Shown in pieces: positions 27,691-36,400 of a DNA stretch of 64,000 nucleotides. Made by a program: the position numbers and the translations under genes. Position 1 is the stretch's first letter. Every line of letters starts with the position of its first letter. The DNA lies in contig JAHBVX010000009.1 in NCBI GenBank assembly GCA_019637295.1, positions 1-64,000 of the forward strand, written 5' to 3'. The notes beneath the pieces were generated by a model, which worked only from the letters and a program-made list of their open reading frames with translations, had not been told where the DNA came from and searched no databases. The DNA comes from Polyangiaceae bacterium. GTDB lineage: Bacteria > Myxococcota_A > Polyangia > Polyangiales > Polyangiaceae.

Positions 27691-29051
27691 GGCGCGAACG
27701 TGGCGTTGTAGGTGAAGGTGAGCTTGGGCGCGTCCTTACTCGTGGCCAGCGCCGGGCCGACGTCGGCCGCGATGACCAAGACAACGACCTGCCCAGCCGA
27801 CGTTGTCACGGCGATGGTCGCGCTGTTCGTCAGGTCGTGAGCCGTGACCTGGGCCCCGGCAGGGCTCGCGGCGTCGAAGACGACCGAGTGGGCGACGAGC
27901 TTGGCCAGCTCGGGCGACTCGATCAGCACGGACAAGGTGCCGGCCCCGGACGGGCTGAACTTCAGGTTGCGGCTGCCGAAAGCCACCACCTCGGCCCAGT
28001 GGGTGGCTCCGTCGATCAGCCCGGGGGTCTCGAAGCCGAGCCCGCTGAGCTCCACTGAGCTGAAGCCGAAGCGACCGTCGCCGATGCTCGGTTGATCGAG
28101 CGCGCACGCCACCATGAACTCGCCGAACACGCTGTTGAACGTGGAGCCGACCGGCAGATGCGACTCGACCGACGCGCGGCCCTTCTGCGGATCTTGTAGC
28201 ACTTTGGCCAGAAATGGCGGGCCGAAGCGGTCGAGCAGGTAGGTGCCGAAGCTGAACGTCGCGCCGTAGTCCGAGTAGCTCGTCACGCACAAGGGCGTGG
28301 TCGCCGTCGACTTCACGTAGCCCTTCGCTGCGGGCAGATCCGTGAGGTACCCGGCGCGGGTCATGGCCGCCTCCGCCAGGGCCTCGTCGAGCCAACCCTC
28401 TTCGCCGCTGTCATAGCGCGAGCCGATCAGGTGTACGAGCTCGTGCGCGGCGACGCCCAGCATGTAGTCCGAGTCGGGCGCGTTGGGCCCAGTCGCGTTC
28501 AGGTGCAACATCTCCGTCTGGTTCGACATGGCGCCCGGCGTCTGGTCCAGGCTGCGGAAGAAGCCGTCGAAGGTGTAGCCCTGAAAGCCCGCCATGTGCT
28601 GATAGAACAGGACGACGCGACCGTCCTGGTCGATGTCGGGTGGCTCCCCGAAGGTCTCGACGGTCAGCTCGTAGATGCCACGGCTAGGTTCGGCTGGCGT
28701 CGCGTGGGCAAAGGCCTGCACGATCACATCCACTTGGGGCTGCGACAGCGCGGTGTCCCACACGTCGTCCGCGACGTAGACGTAGGCGTGCTCGGTCTGC
28801 GCGCGACACGTGGCCGAGACCTGCACGTCCAGCGGCGGCATCACGCCGAGGTCCCAGGTCCAGAAGGACCGCGGGGGCGCCGTGCACGCCGTGCTCCCGC
28901 CGCCGCCGCCGGCGCCCGACGCTCCGCCGGAGCCAGCCGCCCCGCCGCTCCCCCCGCTCCCTCCGGTCGGCCCTGCGCTCGAGTCGTCGCTCGAGCACCC
29001 CAGGCTCGCGAGCGCGAGCGCGGCGCCCGCCAGCAGCCCAATCTTCTCCAT
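27687..29051 (-). CDS. Lipoprotein zinc metalloprotease, M30/hyicolysin-like (first of pair)
   Basis: The 454-residue protein starts at the ATG at 29051, which gives a textbook lipoprotein signal ending A-S-L-G-C (Cys18). A Gly/Ser linker of about 35 residues follows. The zinc motif is H-E-L-V-H (His203, Glu204, His207), followed by E-E-G-W-L-D-E-A-L-A-E, where the W-x-x-E-x-x-A-E pattern fits the M30-like third ligand. D-I-D-Q-D-G-R-V near residue 150 is a calcium-loop-like element shared with the second protease. TAGGCC lies five bases before the ATG, close to the leaderless pattern. It is the first gene of a three-gene operon. A longer start at 29066 is possible but weakens the signal peptide. 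Confidence 0.75.
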   Translation of the reverse strand: MEKIGLLAGAALALASLGCSSDDSSAGPTGGSGGSGGAAGSGGASGAGGGGGSTACTAPPRSFWTWDLGVMPPLDVQVSATCRAQTEHAYVYVADDVWDTALSQPQVDVIVQAFAHATPAEPSRGIYELTVETFGEPPDIDQDGRVVLFYQHMAGFQGYTFDGFFRSLDQTPGAMSNQTEMLHLNATGPNAPDSDYMLGVAAHELVHLIGSRYDSGEEGWLDEALAEAAMTRAGYLTDLPAAKGYVKSTATTPLCVTSYSDYGATFSFGTYLLDRFGPPFLAKVLQDPQKGRASVESHLPVGSTFNSVFGEFMVACALDQPSIGDGRFGFSSVELSGLGFETPGLIDGATHWAEVVAFGSRNLKFSPSGAGTLSVLIESPELAKLVAHSVVFDAASPAGAQVTAHDLTNSATIAVTTSAGQVVVLVIAADVGPALATSKDAPKLTFTYNATFAP

Positions 29052-29190
29052 GCCGCGGCCTAGCATGGGGTGAACCTCGTCTCCAGCCGGCGCCCGTGAT
29101 CGGCTCGGCCCACCGGACGAGCGGCCGGCAACGCGAGCGACCAGGACTTTCGCTTGTCACCCACTGCCCCGGTGGCATCCTTGCCGGCCC

Positions 29191-30534
29191 ATGAGCCAGG
29201 ACGACTTTGCCTCACTGCTGGAAGCATCCTCCAAAGGCGGCGCCAACCGCGAGCGCCTGAGGCTGCGTCAAGGCGACGTCGTCGAAGGCACGGTGATCCA
29301 GATCGCGCAAGACAGCGTCTTCCTCGACATCGGTGGGGCGAGCGATGCCCGCATCGAGCGCAGCGAGCTCGAGCTGAAGGACGGCACCGTACGCGTCAAG
29401 CTCGGCGATCGACTGCGCGCTACGGTCGTGGATGCGGAAGGAGACGCGCCACGGCTGTCCCTGTCCCTCGGGCGGGGTGGTGGCCAGCTGGATGCCACCG
29501 AGTTGAGAAACGCCCTCGAGGCCAAGCTGCCGGTATCGGCGCGGGTCAGCCGCGCGGTCAAGGGTGGACTCGAGCTCGACATCGCCGGCGTGCGCGCGTT
29601 CTGCCCGGCGTCGCAGATCGAGCTCGGACACACCGCTGATCTCGAGAGCTTCGTCGGACGCGAGGTCGAGGTCCTGGTCACGAAGGTCGAGGAGGGCGGG
29701 CGCAACGTGGTGGTCTCGCGGCGCGCGCTGCTCGAGACCGCGCAGAAGGAGCAGGCGCGCGAGATGGCTGCTACGCTCGCCATCGGCGCGGATCTTGAGG
29801 GCGAGGTCACCGCGCTGAACAAGCACGGCGCGATCGTCAATCTGGGCGGCCTCGACGGCTTCGTACACGTCTCCGAGCTCGCGCACCGGCGCGTCGGATC
29901 GCCCGAAGACGTGGTGAACGTCGGCGACCGAGTCGCGGTCCGCGTGCTCGCGGTCGAGGAGAGCGACAAGGGGCTTCGCGTGCGCCTCAGCATGAAGGCG
30001 CGCATGGAGCGAGCGGCCCCGCCCGCCGCGGACGAAGTGCTCACCGGCACCGTCATCAAGCACGCGGGGGGTGGCGTGATCGTGAGCACGCCCAAGGGCG
30101 AAGGGCTCGTGCCCTTGGCCGAGCTCGGGCTCCCTCCCGGCGCGGACTTTCGGCGCGCGTACCCCGCCGGAAAGACGCTCGAGGTGGTCGTGGTGTCCCG
30201 CGGTGACCGCCTGCGCTTCTCCGCCACGGGCGTCGCTCGCGTCGAGGAACGCAAGAACTACAAGGAGTTCTCGGCCGGCTCAGGCGGCGCCTCGGGGCTC
30301 GGGAGCCTCGGGGACGTGCTGCGCAAGAAGCTCGGCCTACCGGACGCTCCGCCTCCTGCTCCCGAGCCGAGTCCGCCGGCGGCGCCCGCCGCGAGCCCGA
30401 GCGCACCGTCGCCGTCCGTCGCGACCGCGGCCGAGCCCGCGCCGCCGCCGCCACCCGCTGCGCGACCCGAGGACGTGACAGCGCCGCTCTCCTCCCGGGA
30501 TGGGGTCGTGCGTCGTCGACGGATCAGCGAGTGA
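29191..30534 (+). CDS. S1-domain RNA-binding protein (ribosomal protein S1-like)
   Basis: A 447-residue cytosolic protein with four S1-type OB folds at about 28-95, 107-180, 195-270 and 283-350. The third is the most canonical (G-D-L-like E-G-E-V-T, N-K-H-G-A-I-V-N-L-G-G-L-D-G-F-V-H-V-S-E-L). A Pro/Ala-rich low-complexity tail of about 70 residues ends in a basic V-V-R-R-R-R. True S1 has six domains, so this is probably a paralogue acting on mRNA or translation rather than the essential ribosomal protein. It is divergent from the metalloprotease operon and convergent with htpX, with a three-base gap between the stop codons. Confidence 0.82.
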   Translation: MSQDDFASLLEASSKGGANRERLRLRQGDVVEGTVIQIAQDSVFLDIGGASDARIERSELELKDGTVRVKLGDRLRATVVDAEGDAPRLSLSLGRGGGQLDATELRNALEAKLPVSARVSRAVKGGLELDIAGVRAFCPASQIELGHTADLESFVGREVEVLVTKVEEGGRNVVVSRRALLETAQKEQAREMAATLAIGADLEGEVTALNKHGAIVNLGGLDGFVHVSELAHRRVGSPEDVVNVGDRVAVRVLAVEESDKGLRVRLSMKARMERAAPPAADEVLTGTVIKHAGGGVIVSTPKGEGLVPLAELGLPPGADFRRAYPAGKTLEVVVVSRGDRLRFSATGVARVEERKNYKEFSAGSGGASGLGSLGDVLRKKLGLPDAPPPAPEPSPPAAPAASPSAPSPSVATAAEPAPPPPPAARPEDVTAPLSSRDGVVRRRRISE

Positions 30535-30537
30535 CTC

Positions 30538-31425
30538 TCAGCGCCCCGCGGACAGCTGCAGGCGCCGGATGCGATCCTCGATCGGGGGATGGGTGCGGAA
30601 CAGGCTCATGAACCCGCCCTTGCCGCCCTTGATGCCGAACGCCGCCATGCTCGCGGGCAGGTCCGACTCGCCGCTGACCTGGCCGAGGCGCTGCAGCGCG
30701 GCGATCATCGCCGGCGCGCTGGCCAGCCGCGCGGCCCCCGCGTCGGCCCGGTACTCGCGCCAGCGCGAGAAAGCCATCACGATCAGGGTTGCCAAGATGC
30801 CCAGCACGATCTCGGCGACGAACACGGACAAGTAGAACCCGATGCCCGGCCCGCGGCTCTTCCCCTTCGAGAGCGCGCCGTCCACGATGTTGCCAATCAC
30901 CCGCGAGAAGAAGATCACGAACGTGTTCAGCACGCCCTGCACCAGAGCGAGCGTGACCATGTCCCCGTTGGCCGCGTGGCTGACCTCGTGGGCGAGCACC
31001 GCCTCCACCTCTTCGCGCCGCATCCCCCGAAGCAGCCCGCTGCTGACCGCGACCAGTGAGCTGTTGCGCGTGGGACCGGTCGCGAACGCGTTGAGCTCGC
31101 TCGACTCGTAGATGGCGACCTCGGGCATCGCGATGCCCGCCTGCTGGGCTTGCCGTTGCACGGTGGAGACCAGCCAGAGCTCGGTGTCGTTCTGCGGGTT
31201 GTTGATGACGCGCGCGCCGGTGGCCCGCTTGGCCACCCATTTGCTGACGAGCAGCGAGATGATCGACCCCCCGAAGCCGAACACGACGGAGAAGATCGCG
31301 AGTGGAAGGTAGGTCCAGTCGATGTCCTCGAGGATGCCGGTGGAGCGCAGCACGAACCACGCCACGCTCAAGAGGACGAGGACCGCAAGGTTGGTCAGCA
31401 AGAACAAGAGGACGCGAGTTGCCAT
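30538..31425 (-). CDS. htpX: HtpX-family membrane zinc protease
   Basis: The 295-residue protein is the length of E. coli HtpX (293). It has two N-terminal membrane helices (about 4-26 and 38-62), the zinc motif H-E-V-S-H (His146, Glu147, His150), two further hydrophobic segments (about 160-180 and 195-220) and E-Y-R-A-D with the third zinc ligand. The cytosolic active site degrades misfolded membrane proteins in the envelope stress response together with FtsH. It begins eight bases after the stop of the epimerase gene, with AGAGGT as ribosome binding site overlapping that stop, so the two genes form an operon. Confidence 0.93.
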   Translation of the reverse strand: MATRVLLFLLTNLAVLVLLSVAWFVLRSTGILEDIDWTYLPLAIFSVVFGFGGSIISLLVSKWVAKRATGARVINNPQNDTELWLVSTVQRQAQQAGIAMPEVAIYESSELNAFATGPTRNSSLVAVSSGLLRGMRREEVEAVLAHEVSHAANGDMVTLALVQGVLNTFVIFFSRVIGNIVDGALSKGKSRGPGIGFYLSVFVAEIVLGILATLIVMAFSRWREYRADAGAARLASAPAMIAALQRLGQVSGESDLPASMAAFGIKGGKGGFMSLFRTHPPIEDRIRRLQLSAGR

Positions 31426-31433
31426 GAGTACCT

Positions 31434-32531
31434 CTACTGTGTCGGGGGCGCCTGACGCGCACGGCTCACGATGGCGGCCAGCGCGCGGCGCGCCGCATCC
31501 GGCAAGCCCTCGGAGGTGCGCGGGTGGGCCGCTCCGCGGCGGATCAGATCCTCGACCGTATCCCGCAGGGTCTCACCGGGATCCCGGGCCACGAAGCCGA
31601 GCTCGCGCTCGGCCTTCGCGCTGCTCGCGTACCAGTAGTAGCAGCCCATCTCGAAGGTCGTCTCGTCGACCGGAGGCTCGCCGCCGAGTCCGCGAATCGC
31701 GCGCGAGAACAGCGCGTTGGCACCGACCGCCAGCGCGCGGGACGCGGGCAACACCAGGCGCGGCGCGGTCACGCCCGTGAGCCGCTCGAGGCGCTGGAAG
31801 AACGCGACCATCGTCATGTTCTTGCCATTGAGCAGGTAGCGCTCCCGAGCGCGACCGCGCTCGAAGGCAGCGACCATGCCCGTCGCCGCGTCGCGCACGT
31901 CCACGAAGGCGATCCCGCCCTGAGGTATGGCCGGGATCTCGCGCTCCAAGAAGCGGCGCACGTCCTCCGTCGAGCTGTCACGGAAGTCCCCGGGTCCGAG
32001 CAGCAGGGTGGGGTTGACGACGACCACCTCCAGCTCGTCATCGCTCGCGTCCAGGGCCTCGCGCTCGCCGTACAGCTTGCTGCGGTAGTAGGGGAAGCGC
32101 GAGATGAGCTCGACCGGCGCGGGCGAGTCTTCGTCGAAGATCTGGTCGGGCTCCTTGCCAATCGCGATCGTGCCGCTCGTGCTCGCGACGACCACGCGCC
32201 GAACCCCCGCTCGACGTAGTCCGCTGAGCGCCGTGCGGACCGCGGTGACGTTCATGCGATGCAAGAGCTCCGCGTCGTCCGGGTTGCGGGAGACCAGGCC
32301 GGTGCACAAGAACGCGCCGTCCATCCCCCGGGCGCTGTCGCACACGGCCGCCTCGTCCAGCACGTCCACGGCGCGCACCTCCACGCCCTCGAGCTCTCCC
32401 CCCGAGCGGCTGACGCCCACCACCTCGTGACCCGCGTCCCGCAGCGCCGCCGCGAGGTGTGCGCCCAGAAACCCGGTGGCCCCCCCCACCCAGTAGCGCT
32501 TGCTCTGCGACGCGCCGTTGCCCTGGCTCAT
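31434..32531 (-). CDS. NAD-dependent epimerase/dehydratase family protein (extended SDR)
   Basis: A 365-residue extended short-chain dehydrogenase with the Rossmann motif G-G-A-T-G-F-L-G (residues 16-23). The catalytic region holds S-T-S-G-T and Y-Y-R-S-K (Tyr and Lys of Y-x-x-x-K). The L-L-G-P-G-D and Y-L-L-N-G-K-N elements resemble dihydroflavonol reductase and HpnA-like enzymes that act on lipid-linked or sugar substrates. The substrate is not predictable. It is the first gene of an operon with htpX and is divergent from the RMD1-like gene. Confidence 0.85.
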   Translation of the reverse strand: MSQGNGASQSKRYWVGGATGFLGAHLAAALRDAGHEVVGVSRSGGELEGVEVRAVDVLDEAAVCDSARGMDGAFLCTGLVSRNPDDAELLHRMNVTAVRTALSGLRRAGVRRVVVASTSGTIAIGKEPDQIFDEDSPAPVELISRFPYYRSKLYGEREALDASDDELEVVVVNPTLLLGPGDFRDSSTEDVRRFLEREIPAIPQGGIAFVDVRDAATGMVAAFERGRARERYLLNGKNMTMVAFFQRLERLTGVTAPRLVLPASRALAVGANALFSRAIRGLGGEPPVDETTFEMGCYYWYASSAKAERELGFVARDPGETLRDTVEDLIRRGAAHPRTSEGLPDAARRALAAIVSRARQAPPTQ

Positions 32532-32674
32532 GATGGGCGTGTTTGTGTCGGTACCGATGGTGGGTCAAGGGTGCCCGGCCTGCGCTAGGCGTGCGCGGGT
32601 GGGTGCTCGGCCGCGCTCGACGTGCGCGAAACCCAGCCGGCCCAACAGGAACGCTGCAGCTGCACGCCGGGCGC

Positions 32675-32690
32675 GGGACTTGCAAATCCC
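32675..32690. promoter_or_regulatory. 16-bp palindrome before the RMD1-like gene
   Basis: GGGACTTGCAAATCCC is symmetric except for one base pair (GGGA-N-TTGCAA-N-TCCC). It ends 11 bases before the GTG at 32702 and is unusually AT-rich for this region. It may be an operator for the divergent RMD1-like and epimerase genes. Confidence 0.4.
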
Positions 32691-32701
32691 TCGCGGCAGC
32701 C

Positions 32702-33475
32702 GTGACCTCCCGCGATCTACCCGTCCGCGCTCTTCTGGTCGGCTCCCGCCTCGACCTGAGGGCGCTCGACGGTCGCCGACTGTCTCCGCGCGCGGTCGCC
32801 CTCGAGGCCGGCGGCGCCACCGCCATCGGCCTGCGCTTTGGCGCAGTCGTGCTGTTCGGCGTGAGCGACGGCGACGAGCGCGCGCTGCTCGACCGCCTCC
32901 GTCCTCACGTGGGCGATCCCGTCGATGCACCCGAGACCGAGGAGGCCACCTTGCGCGTCGAGCCCGGGTCCGCCTACCGGGTGCACGATGGCGTGCTCGT
33001 GACCCCTGCGGCGGATCTGCAGCACCTGGAGGTGATCGCGGACGCCCTCGCCAAGAGCGTGGCGCTCGCGCAGCACGAGGCCCGCATCGCGGAGGTGTTC
33101 CGTCGCATCGAGCCGCTGGCGCAGGCCCTTCACGCTTCGGGACGCCCGCACCGGCGTAGCCGCGAGCTCATCAGCCAGGTCGGCGCGTCCCTGCTCATGG
33201 AGTACCAGCTCATCGGTCGCATGGAGGTCGAGGACAAACCCGACATTTCGTGGGAGCACGCGGAGCTCGATCGACTGAATGCCATTCTCGTGGAGGAGTA
33301 CGAGCTCAAGGAGCGGCATCGCACCTTCGAGCGCAAGCTGGCGCTGGTGTCACGCACCGTGAACACCTTGCTGGAGTTGCTGCAAAATCGACGCGCGCTG
33401 CGCGTGGAGTGGCTGATCGCGCTCCTGATCGTGATGGAAGGCCTGCTCATGGCCTACGACGTGTTCAAGCCTTGA
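32702..33475 (+). CDS. RMD1/YagE family protein (DUF155)
   Basis: The 257-residue protein has the RMD1/YagE layout. It has an N-terminal alpha/beta part, the helical region L-A-K-S-V-A-L-A-Q-H-E near the middle, a coiled-coil stretch with R-T-F-E-R-K-L-A-L-V-S-R-T-V-N-T-L-L-E-L-L-Q-N-R-R, and a C-terminal membrane helix (about 236-255). In fungi and plants the family includes mitochondrial proteins needed for translation or manganese handling; in bacteria its role is unknown. The GTG at 32702 is chosen because the family N-terminus begins there. It is convergent with the ElbD-like gene, stops five bases apart. Confidence 0.8.
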   Translation: MTSRDLPVRALLVGSRLDLRALDGRRLSPRAVALEAGGATAIGLRFGAVVLFGVSDGDERALLDRLRPHVGDPVDAPETEEATLRVEPGSAYRVHDGVLVTPAADLQHLEVIADALAKSVALAQHEARIAEVFRRIEPLAQALHASGRPHRRSRELISQVGASLLMEYQLIGRMEVEDKPDISWEHAELDRLNAILVEEYELKERHRTFERKLALVSRTVNTLLELLQNRRALRVEWLIALLIVMEGLLMAYDVFKP

Positions 33476-33480
33476 GCAGC

Positions 33481-36400
33481 TCACCCCAGCGCGCTCGGCG
33501 CGTCCGGGGTGCCGCGGTCGGTTGGCTCCCGCGCGAGATCGAACGCCTGCTGGAACAGGAGCAGCTTGGGGATGTCGCTGGTCTTGACCACGCCGGAGAC
33601 GAACTCCGCGGGTGAAGGGGTGTAGCCGTCGCGCACGATGCGGCGAAAGATTTCGGGGCTCGTCTTGAGCACGCAGTCCGCGCGCTCCACCGCCTTGCCC
33701 GGGATGAGCTCGTAGCGCGCCGGCTCCAGCAGCAGGGTGTAGCGATCCCGCTCGCCGAGGGCGAAGTAGAAGCTGACGGGCTCGGTCACCACGCCGGAGA
33801 CGAAGCGCCCGTCGAGCTCAGCCAGGACGGCCTCGATCGAGTCGTCGTCGACCTGCGGGTCGAGCTCGATGGCGTCCAGCCGCGAGATGTCGAGCACCGT
33901 GCCGCGGCGCAACGCCAGGATGGCGCGACGCACCAACTCCGTCACGGCGCGAGACGCTTCCCCGCGCGTCATGTCCGCGGTCAGGCGCTGCAGGTGCGCG
34001 AACTCGAGCGGTGGCCCGATGCGAGCACCGACCTCGCGGGTTCGCAGCACGGTGGAGCCCTTGGGCAGCGCGCGATGGGTTCGATCCAGGTAGACCGGCA
34101 AGATGTCCGAGCGGTGGTGCAGCGCGAGGTAGCCGACGGCGCTCTTGAACTCGGCGATCTCGCCGTCCGAGCTGCGGGTCCCTTCGGGGAAGATGAGCAC
34201 GGTCTTGCCTTCGTCGAGCAGCGAGCCGGCCTTGCGAAGGCTCTGACGCAGGGAGCCCTCGCGACTCATGGCCACCAGGTTGGTCAGGTTGTCGAAGTAG
34301 GCCCGACGCCAGCGGTTGCCCTCGAAGAAGTAGTCCTGCGCCGCGAGTGAGACGATGTCGCGCCCGTAGGAGCCGAGGGCGTACTTCACCAACCCCATGT
34401 CGAGGTGGCTGGCGTGATTGGCGGCCACCAGCGTGTTGCGGTTGTAGGGGATGAAGGCCCGACCCGTGACGCGGGTGCGCAGCACCCGATCGTAAAACCC
34501 CATCTGGGCTCTTCCCATCCAGTGCATCGCCGCGTCGCGGAGCGCCGGCGGGATCTCGAGCGGCTCCTCCGCGGCGCGCTCGATGTGCGCGGTCGGAGAC
34601 GCCGCGCGAGCGCGGGACGCCTCGCGCATCAGCGCCTCGGCGTCGGCGATGGTGTCACACTCACTCAGGCGCTCGGCGTCGAGGGGTTGCCCCACCTGCG
34701 CCTCGAGTGCGACGAGCAACTCGAGCAACATGAGGGAGTCGAACCCGAGATCCCCACGCAACGACAGGCCCGGCTGCAGCTTCTGGGGATCCTTGCGGGT
34801 GATGGCGCCGACCGCTGCGCGGACTCGCTGGGCGGCGGTGTCGAGGTGGTCGGCCGCCTCCATGCGCGGGGGGCGCTCCGAGTAGGGTGCGACCCGCTCG
34901 AGCAGCACCCGCACCTCGTTGCGCCGCACTTTCCGCGTCGCAGTGCGGGGCAGCGGGGCGTCCACTAGCTGAACCACAGCCGGCTTCTGCGCGGCGGGGA
35001 GCTTGGCGATGGCTCGCTCGAGTGACTTCTTCGCGCGCGCGTGGCGCTCGGCGCGGGGGACCACCTCGTCGGACTCGGGCACGGCGACGCACGCGAGCCG
35101 CTCGCCGCCGCGGCCGTCCGCGACCCCCACGAACGCGAGCTCGGTCACATGCTCCACCTGGCCCAGGCGCGCCTCCACGTCGTCCGGGTACACGTTCTCG
35201 CCGCTGGCGGTGACGACGACGTCCTTGGCGCGACCGACGATCACCAGGTTACCGTGGCGGTCGAGCTTGCCCAGGTCGCCGGTGTGCAGCCAGCCGTCCG
35301 CGTCGATGACGTGTCGCGTGGACTCGGCGTCGTCGCTGTAGCCCAGCATGACGTTCGGACCGCGCGCGTGGACCTCACCCACACCCGTGGCGTCGGGGGC
35401 GTGGATTCGGATCTCGACGCCGGGGACGGGCTTGCCGACGTGACCCGAGCGAGCTCGCGGGCTGGCCTCGGCGACCGTGAGGACCGGCGCGGCCTCGGTC
35501 AGGCCGTAGCCCTCCGCCAAGTGCAGCCCGAGCCCGGCGAACAGGTGCTGGGTCTTCTCGGGCAGCGCGGCGCCGCCGCTGACCAGGTAGCGCAGGTGCC
35601 CGCCCAAGCCCGAGTGCACGGGACCGAACAGCACCTTGCCTGCGTCGATGCCCAGCCCCTTGCCCAGCGTGCGCGACAGCTCGACGGCGAAGTCGAACAC
35701 ATGCGAGGCGAGCTTGCCGTGCTCGGCGACGCGCGCCGTGATGCGTCGCTCGAGCATCTCCCACAGCGCGGGCACGCCGATCATGGCGGTGATGCGGCCG
35801 CTCTTCAGGGTCCCCTCCAGGCGCTCCGCGGTCAGCTCGTCGAGGTACACGACCCGCGAGCCTCGCGACAGCGGCAAGAGCAGCCCGCAGGTCAGCTCGA
35901 AGGTGTGATGCAGCGGCAGCACGCTCAGCACCCGGTCCCCTCGCCCCAGGGGGAACAAGGGCGCGAGCGCCGCCACCAGCGCGGCCAGGTTCTCGTGGGT
36001 CAGCATCACGCCCTTGGGCGTGCCCGTCGTGCCGCTGGTGTAGATCAAGACCGCGACGTCCTCGGGGGTCGAGGCCGGCGCGGAATCGAGCTGCGGGCCA
36101 CGCTCCATCAGCGTCCAGAGATCGAGCCAGCTGACGCCGTCGCCCACCTCGGCCGAAACGCGCGCTCGCACCTTGGCGTCCGCGACGAACACCCGGGCCT
36201 TCGACGCGCGAGCCAGGTTCTTGGCGACGAACGGCTCGACCCCGGCGTCGAGCGGCACCGCCGTCGCCCCGAGGTAGAGGATGGCGAACAGGGCGATGGG
36301 CCACGACGGGTGGTTCTGCCCCGCGAGCAGCACTCGGTCCCCGGGCTTCACGCCCGCGGCGACGAGCCGCTGTGCGCAGGCCAGCGTGCGCTCTCGCAGC

